Source: Paenibacillus luteus
Lineage (GTDB): Bacteria > Bacillota > Bacilli > Paenibacillales > Paenibacillaceae
Assembly (NCBI RefSeq): GCF_006542765.1
Contig: NZ_SKCD01000011.1
Coordinates: 124,001 to 188,000 of the forward strand
Reading direction: 5' to 3'
DNA length: 64,000 nt
Every line of letters begins with the position of its first letter. Position 1 is the first letter of the stretch. The notes under the pieces are model-generated. The model was not told where the DNA came from. It did not search any database and saw only the letters and a program-made list of their open reading frames with translations. Of the stretch, positions 59,956 through 64,000 are shown piece after piece. The translations under genes were made by a program, and so were the position numbers.

Positions 59956-61443
59956 TTAAAGTTTTGAACCTTTTGTTCTGCGAATACTGCCTCCGCTTCT
60001 CGTAAAGCGCGGTCTCCGATTTGGCTTCCATGCTGGCGGACGCATAACTACATCCTGCCATTCTCCGGCCATTAACGGGGCGAGCGGCGATAAATAAGGA
60101 ACGCCAAACGAACGCAGACCACTCAAATGGATCACGATGCCAATTACACCCATCAGCAGCCCGAGTAAACCAAGAACACCTGCAAGCAGCATGATTGGAA
60201 ACCGCAATAACCGAATGGATATGCCAACCGAATAATGGGGCAGCAAAAAGGAAGCAATCCCCGTAATCGCTACAACCATAACCATCGGTGAAGACACGAG
60301 CCCGGCAGAGGTGGCTGCTTGTCCAATGACCAAAGCCCCTACGATACTAACCGCGGCACCTACCTGCTTGGGAAGTCTTACACCCGCTTCGCGTAATGCT
60401 TCAAACATCGTTTCCATAATAAATGCCTCAACCAAAGCAGGAAACGGGATCGATTCTCTTGATTTTGCAATACTTAGCAGCAAAGCTGAAGGTATCATTT
60501 CTTGATGGTACGTTAATAAAGCAACATAGGCCGAAGGTACAAGCAGCGCGACTAGAAAAAATAAATAACGCAACCAACGGATAAAAGTTGAAATGAGAAA
60601 CCGCTGGTAATAGTCCTCTGGTGACTGAAGCAAAGAAAAAATGCTAATCGGTGCAATGAGCACAAAAGGGGTATTGTCTGTCAAAATGACTGCCCTTCCC
60701 TCCAGCAAGCCGGCAACTACCGTATCAGGACGTTCGGTTGATATTAACTGGGGGAACGGGGAGTATGGCTGATCCTCGATAAACTCCTCAATATTTCCGC
60801 TCTCTAATATGCCATCCACTTCGATAGCCGCTAAACGATGTTCAATCTCGGCGATCAGCTCCGGTGCAGCCAGCCCCTCAACATAGCCGATAACAATTCT
60901 TGTTTTCGTATATTCCCCAATCTCTATCCCCTTCATCTTAAGTGAAGGCGTTCGGATTCTCCTTCTGATCATCGACATATTATCATCCAGTGTTTCCGTA
61001 AATCCCTCCCTTGGACCACGAATCACGGACTCTGCGACGGGGTCTTCAATAGCTCTTTTACGCCAGTCGCCAAGGGAAAATACATAGCCGCCATCGGATC
61101 CATCAACGAACAGAACAGCATTCCCAAGCGTAAGCTGACTCATCATCTCCCGAAAGGTTTCAATTCTCGTACAGCTAAAGGAGGTTACCTCTTGCTCCAT
61201 CGTTTCCAGCCATTCTTCAGTCTCGCTGAAATCCCAACTAAACATGGAATGCCTGATCTCATTAAGCCGTTCCTCATCCGTCAGGCCATTAAAATATACA
61301 AACATGCCAGGCACTTTACCGCCAAGCTTGCAACTGAGATAAGCAGCGTCACTGCAGTCTTTGAGTGATTGTTCTATATGGTGTCTGGATTGTTCCAAAT
61401 CTTTTGAAATCCTAGGTTCAGCTTTTGCAGCGTTTGCTTCCAT
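59956..61443 (-). CDS. Germinant receptor A subunit, GerAA family (operon 2)
   Basis: The 495-residue A subunit has an N-terminal soluble domain with ETLDDNMSMIRRRIRTPSL and SPFPQLISTERPDTVVAGLLEGRAV. The conserved membrane region is FPALVEAFIMETMFEALREAGVRLPKQVGAAVSIVGALVIGQAA. It is the first gene of the A-C-D-B operon. ATG 61443 is chosen, 9-10 nt after GAGGGG; the frame is open upstream to 61620 but that region contains a possible promoter. It shares the same architecture as operon 1 gerA. Confidence 0.9.
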   Translation of the reverse strand: MEANAAKAEPRISKDLEQSRHHIEQSLKDCSDAAYLSCKLGGKVPGMFVYFNGLTDEERLNEIRHSMFSWDFSETEEWLETMEQEVTSFSCTRIETFREMMSQLTLGNAVLFVDGSDGGYVFSLGDWRKRAIEDPVAESVIRGPREGFTETLDDNMSMIRRRIRTPSLKMKGIEIGEYTKTRIVIGYVEGLAAPELIAEIEHRLAAIEVDGILESGNIEEFIEDQPYSPFPQLISTERPDTVVAGLLEGRAVILTDNTPFVLIAPISIFSLLQSPEDYYQRFLISTFIRWLRYLFFLVALLVPSAYVALLTYHQEMIPSALLLSIAKSRESIPFPALVEAFIMETMFEALREAGVRLPKQVGAAVSIVGALVIGQAATSAGLVSSPMVMVVAITGIASFLLPHYSVGISIRLLRFPIMLLAGVLGLLGLLMGVIGIVIHLSGLRSFGVPYLSPLAPLMAGEWQDVVMRPPAWKPNRRPRFTRSGGSIRRTKGSKL

Positions 61444-61484
61444 GGCAGGAGTTCCCCTCATCTGGATGGGATTAAATGTTTGCT

Positions 61485-61515
61485 TATTATTTTCCAGTAC
61501 CCCGCTTCCTATCCA
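61485..61515 (-). promoter_or_regulatory. Possible sigma-G promoter of ger operon 2
   Basis: TGGATA (61515-61510) and AATAATA (61491-61485) with an 18-nt spacer resemble the forespore sigma-G consensus TGAATA/CATACTA. The position, about 40 nt before the gerA start, fits the known sigma-G control of germinant receptors. The match is imperfect. Confidence 0.35.
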
Positions 61516-61606
61516 GACAAAGCCGGAATAACCGATAATTTCTGAAAACTTGGTTAATCTAATTAAGTGCAACGATGAAGAGCAGTTTACTTTTGGGAGG
61601 TTTAAC

Positions 61607-61753
61607 ATGGCAAATAACAAACATAAATCGATTCCAGCTAAGAATCAGGCTTTTGAAGCAAGCTCCAAAGAGGCTGAAAATAACGTTGCCGCTTCAACTG
61701 AAGAAAATCGCAATCAAAAAGGTCATGTGCCAAACAGTCCTTCAACGGGGTAG
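61607..61753 (+). CDS. Small hydrophilic protein, possibly spore-associated
   Basis: The 48-residue product starts MANNKHKSIPAKNQAFEA and is rich in Asn, Lys, Glu, Ser and Ala, with no hydrophobic core. Size and composition resemble minor small acid-soluble spore proteins, but no SASP signature is present, so this is a guess supported mainly by its location divergent to a ger operon. ATG 61607 follows a perfect TTGGGAGGTTTAAC. It ends before a strong terminator. The frame opens further upstream without a ribosome binding site. Confidence 0.6.
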   Translation: MANNKHKSIPAKNQAFEASSKEAENNVAASTEENRNQKGHVPNSPSTG

Positions 61754-61775
61754 TCAGTGGTAATTTTGTGCAAAA

Positions 61776-61817
61776 ACAAAGAGCTTCCCGTGAATTCGTT
61801 CACGGAAAGCTCTTTGT
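61776..61817. terminator. Strong bidirectional terminator
   Basis: ACAAAGAGCTTCCCGTGAA pairs with its complement through a TTCG loop. It lies between the small hydrophilic gene and the convergent gene ending at 61840. Confidence 0.85.
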
Positions 61818-61839
61818 CTTGTTCAGCCAGATAGAAACA

Positions 61840-62370
61840 TTAGTCCTTTTTCACAATGGGTTCCCAGCGGTGCTTGTATTGCAATAATCGCGGGTGTAGT
61901 TTGGAGGGCTCTTCAGTCAATAGCAACCGAATTTTAACAATCCATTCTTCAAAGGAGGAGAAGGAAGCGAATAAATTAGCCATGTCTCCGCTCAAAAGTA
62001 GAAACAACGGTTTAGGATAAGTTTCAGCCAGATGCCGCAATGCCGTATCGATAGGTGTATACTTCTTACGCTTGATTTCCAATCTTTCCACGATTACATT
62101 TGTTTCTCCGCGATCATGTCTCCATTCATGAAGCCGGTCCTCTCGTTTATGGAAAGGACTTACTTCGTCCTTCGACATCCGCTTCACGCTCTGCTCATGT
62201 AGTGGGTATAACACCAGCTTGCTGAAGGATCGATCCTTAGCCGTATAGGCTGCGACATCCAGTTCTCGATCGGTGACATGCTGGAACGAATCATAATAGA
62301 CGAGGGTACCTTTGTGCTCATCCTTTGGCGGTTCATAACCAAAAGGCATCTTTTGAGCGATTTCACGCAT
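61840..62370 (-). CDS. Soluble protein of unknown function
   Basis: I do not recognise this 176-residue protein. It has no signal peptide or membrane segment and is rich in charged and aromatic residues: ELDVAAYTAKDRSFSKLVLYPLHEQSVKRM, a Lys/Arg-rich DRGETNVIVERLEIKRKKYTP strand, and a hydrophobic PLFLLLSGDMANLFASF core. The pattern suggests a compact mixed alpha/beta domain. ATG 62370 follows GTAGGAGGCC. It lies 83 nt after the glucosaminidase gene on the same strand and ends in a good terminator, so it is probably real. Confidence 0.65.
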   Translation of the reverse strand: MREIAQKMPFGYEPPKDEHKGTLVYYDSFQHVTDRELDVAAYTAKDRSFSKLVLYPLHEQSVKRMSKDEVSPFHKREDRLHEWRHDRGETNVIVERLEIKRKKYTPIDTALRHLAETYPKPLFLLLSGDMANLFASFSSFEEWIVKIRLLLTEEPSKLHPRLLQYKHRWEPIVKKD

Positions 62371-62453
62371 ACAGTTGGCCTCCTACGCAGCACTAGCTTG
62401 GTTTTGTTAGGGCTAGGAGAAGAAAATAACATATTTAAGGCCAAATTGCCAAG

Positions 62454-63524
62454 CTAAAGCTTTCGGTAATCGCTTTTCATTATACTTTTCACTAAGCTCG
62501 GCCACTTGGAATTGGCAGGGCAATATTTTTTGGCAACCTTCTCGATGGTGGTGAGCCCTTTCCCCACATAATTTCTGGATAACAATTGTCCGAACTTTCG
62601 CACGCTGTCTCCTTTGGTTTCAAAACTGAATGCTTTATTGTATTTGTCGCCATCAATCGCGTTCAGGCCAAATAGGTTATTTTTGTTTTTGGCCAATCGA
62701 CTCTTGCCATTTCCGCTCTCCAACTTCATGACTGCAATCGTAAAATAAGCATTAATGCCATACTCTTCCTCGATTTCGAGGATAGCTTGTTCCAAATCCT
62801 CGCCGGAGAGCGCCGTGCCTTCAAATATTTTAGCGATATGTTCTTCCGTTAAGCCGGATTCGGATTCCACAATCGAGGTTGGCTGGGTCGGTTCTTCATC
62901 GGGAAGTTCATCTATAGTTTCAGATTCCAGCGCTTGCTCGGCGCCGATCTCTTGAATTTCAATCGTTGGCTGGCGTGTATCGGTTACGGAGAAGGACAGG
63001 ATGGTAGCTTCATTTTTCACCTTTTTGGCATAGCCTCCATGAATATATCCGCCGCTTTGCAGCTGCAGCCAGCCATTTTCTGTTTCGGCAATGATCTCAA
63101 GCCTCGTAGCTTGCTTAACCACTTTTTGAATAGCTGACTTTGCATTTGGCTCTGTGCGGACATTTAAGTAAAAAGCAGTAACTTCATAGGTATGTACGAG
63201 TTCTTCAGTGATCGCCGTTTCTTCCTTCGTTGGGGCAGGGATGTCAGCAGTAGGTATTGGAGGCGGGTCAGCTGGAATGGGCGCAATGGCTGACGTGGCA
63301 GGGATCGTTGAGGTTCGCGAGATTGGGATAGGAGTTATGGCAGAACTTTTCGTTGGTGCAAGCAGCGGTTCGGTGCTTATAGCGGAGACTACATTCCTCT
63401 CAGGTACATCCAATACATGATTTTCAGACGTGTTATTTAAAGGTTGAACATTCATTCCTAAGGTAATGACTAAGGATAAAATAAGCAAATAGACGAATAG
63501 ATGCTGATTTAACTTTTTTCGCAT
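62454..63524 (-). CDS. Exported SH3-domain N-acetylglucosaminidase
   Basis: The 356-residue cell-wall hydrolase has a signal peptide or anchor (about 9-26) and a Pro/Thr/Ser-rich linker (about 50-105). A bacterial SH3 domain (about 108-170; FYLNVRTEPNAKSAIQKVVKQ) and an acidic linker follow. The C-terminal glucosaminidase domain has catalytic Glu in VMKLESGNGKS, plus LAKNKNNLFGLNAID and WPSLVKSIMKSDY. It should cleave GlcNAc-MurNAc bonds in peptidoglycan. ATG 63524 follows AGGGAGAGG. Two copies of a palindromic repeat lie upstream. Confidence 0.88.
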   Translation of the reverse strand: MRKKLNQHLFVYLLILSLVITLGMNVQPLNNTSENHVLDVPERNVVSAISTEPLLAPTKSSAITPIPISRTSTIPATSAIAPIPADPPPIPTADIPAPTKEETAITEELVHTYEVTAFYLNVRTEPNAKSAIQKVVKQATRLEIIAETENGWLQLQSGGYIHGGYAKKVKNEATILSFSVTDTRQPTIEIQEIGAEQALESETIDELPDEEPTQPTSIVESESGLTEEHIAKIFEGTALSGEDLEQAILEIEEEYGINAYFTIAVMKLESGNGKSRLAKNKNNLFGLNAIDGDKYNKAFSFETKGDSVRKFGQLLSRNYVGKGLTTIEKVAKKYCPANSKWPSLVKSIMKSDYRKL

Positions 63525-63593
63525 GGTTATACCTCTCCCTTAAGTTAATGAAGTTTACTTTAATATGTTTTACACGATCAATAAGCCTTATAG

Positions 63594-63651
63594 TTCTGCG
63601 AGAAACGGATCGCCTCCTCTTACAGAGGACGGCGACATCTGTTTCACCTTG
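63594..63651 (-). repeat. Copy B of the dispersed palindromic repeat
   Basis: Outer arms are GAAACGG and CTGTTTC, with inner arms TCCTCT and AGAGGA flanked by CGCC/GGCG. It shares an exact 25-nt segment (63627-63651) with copy C, and its overall layout matches copy A at 9088-9140. It lies 70-127 nt upstream of the glucosaminidase start. Confidence 0.65.
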
Positions 63652-63693
63652 AAATATAGGAAAGGTTATCATTTCGCTATCCCTTCTCTACAT

Positions 63694-63749
63694 TTCTCGG
63701 AATGAAACGCGCTGCGCCGCCAAAGGACGGCGACATCTGTTTCACCTTG
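63694..63749 (-). repeat. Copy C of the dispersed palindromic repeat
   Basis: This copy is reduced: GAAACG at 63704, GCGCCGCC in the 5' half, and the 25-nt segment shared with copy B at 63725-63749. The 5' inner arm is shorter than in copy B. Copies B and C form a direct, imperfect tandem pair about 98 nt apart. The rest of 63525-64000 holds only the terminator below. Confidence 0.6.
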
Positions 63750-63932
63750 CCACGATTGAAGTTTTACGATAAAGATAAACGGTTGACAAGAATAAGTGGA
63801 CGGTCTGTGAAGATTATATGTCGCTGTCCCCTTCAAAAGACGAGTTTTTATGTATCCAATGAATTATAAGAAAAAATTAAACGAGTAAAATCGCAGTTCT
63901 ATGCGCTCTTTTTACCTTTTTTCCATGCAAAA

Positions 63933-63964
63933 AAGCTCTTATTCCCGGGAGAATAAGAGCTTTG
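63933..63964 (-). terminator. Terminator for a gene beyond the right edge
   Basis: AAAGCTCTTATTC pairs with GAATAAGAGCTTT through CCGGGA. On the minus strand it is followed by TTTTTTG, so it probably ends a minus-strand gene lying past base 64000. Confidence 0.7.
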
Positions 63965-64000
63965 CTGATAAAGATGTCTGATAAGAAAAGTGCCGTGTTT

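Noticed and set aside
63525-63760. Cyclic-di-AMP (ydaO-type) riboswitch before the glucosaminidase
   Set aside because: Such switches often precede cell-wall hydrolases, but the conserved core sequences were not found; the structure here is the palindromic repeat pair. The region before the NlpC/P60 gene was checked as well and is also negative.
63780-63830. TTGACA as a promoter -35 near the right edge
   Set aside because: No -10 element at 16-18 nt; the nearest TATAT-like sequence is about 25 nt away.
1-64000. tRNA, rRNA, CRISPR arrays, insertion sequences, prophage genes
   Set aside because: Looked for along the window by motif; no tRNA arm pattern, regularly spaced repeat array, transposase or phage gene was seen. 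A covariance-model or profile search could still reveal a divergent case.

Overview
The window looks like chromosome of a spore-forming, nitrate-assimilating member of the Bacillota, most likely Paenibacillus or a close relative. The evidence is two complete GerA/B/C germinant-receptor operons, a mother-cell-type mmg (2-methylcitrate cycle plus beta-oxidation) operon, a copper-amine-oxidase-like stalk protein, a CD3324-type DNA-binding protein, purine-rich Shine-Dalgarno sites with many TTG/GTG starts, and intermediate GC content. This assignment is inference from gene content; no rRNA or tRNA gene was seen. No CRISPR array, prophage or insertion sequence was found.

Layout. 1-9 kb: the 5' part of a secreted beta-amylase with a candidate cre site, then small exported, membrane and enzyme genes, ending in an Rrf2-type regulator and an MFS transporter that share a duplicated operator. 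9.2-17.1 kb: a seven-gene minus-strand operon (acyl-CoA dehydrogenase 2, mmgA, mmgB, mmgC, methylisocitrate lyase, mmgD, mmgE). 17.3-20.8 kb: ycgQ-ycgR-like genes and an ABC-F ATPase. 20.9-28.1 kb: nitrate assimilation, with moeA-nasB-nasC divergent from the nitrate transporter gene narK. 28.1-32.7 kb: germinant-receptor operon 1 (A-B-C-D), abutting a nitroreductase remnant. 32.9-35.5 kb: rpiA and small enzymes. 35.7-40.5 kb: a three-gene phosphorelay (CheY-like regulator, hybrid histidine kinase, Hpt-REC-GGDEF-REC protein). 41.5-46.5 kb: NlpC/P60 hydrolase, HAD phosphatase, an ECF sigma factor divergent from a ClpP paralogue, a TrxR-like flavoprotein, and an EamA transporter under a purine riboswitch. 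46.8-57.3 kb: a molybdopterin oxidoreductase, two LysR regulators, chorismate synthase, a NamA/HxlR pair and TrhO. 57.4-61.8 kb: germinant-receptor operon 2 (A-C-D-B) and a small hydrophilic protein. 61.8-64 kb: an unknown conserved-looking protein, an SH3-glucosaminidase, and two copies of a palindromic repeat that also occurs near 9.1 kb.

The most interesting signals are regulatory RNAs and promoters. (1) Both nitrate transcripts carry a leader with two short hairpins whose hexaloops have A at position 1 and G at position 4. In each leader the second hairpin overlaps an intrinsic terminator, which is the architecture recognised by ANTAR antiterminators. The two promoters also carry GlnR/TnrA-type boxes over their -35 elements. 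(2) A canonical purine-riboswitch aptamer with a guanine-type C at the specificity position lies before the EamA transporter; its terminator is incompatible with the folded aptamer, so an ON switch is predicted. (3) The ECF sigma gene and the clpP paralogue are read from mirror-image promoters that are identical at both elements and have the same 10-nt spacing. (4) A dispersed palindromic repeat family occurs in three copies.
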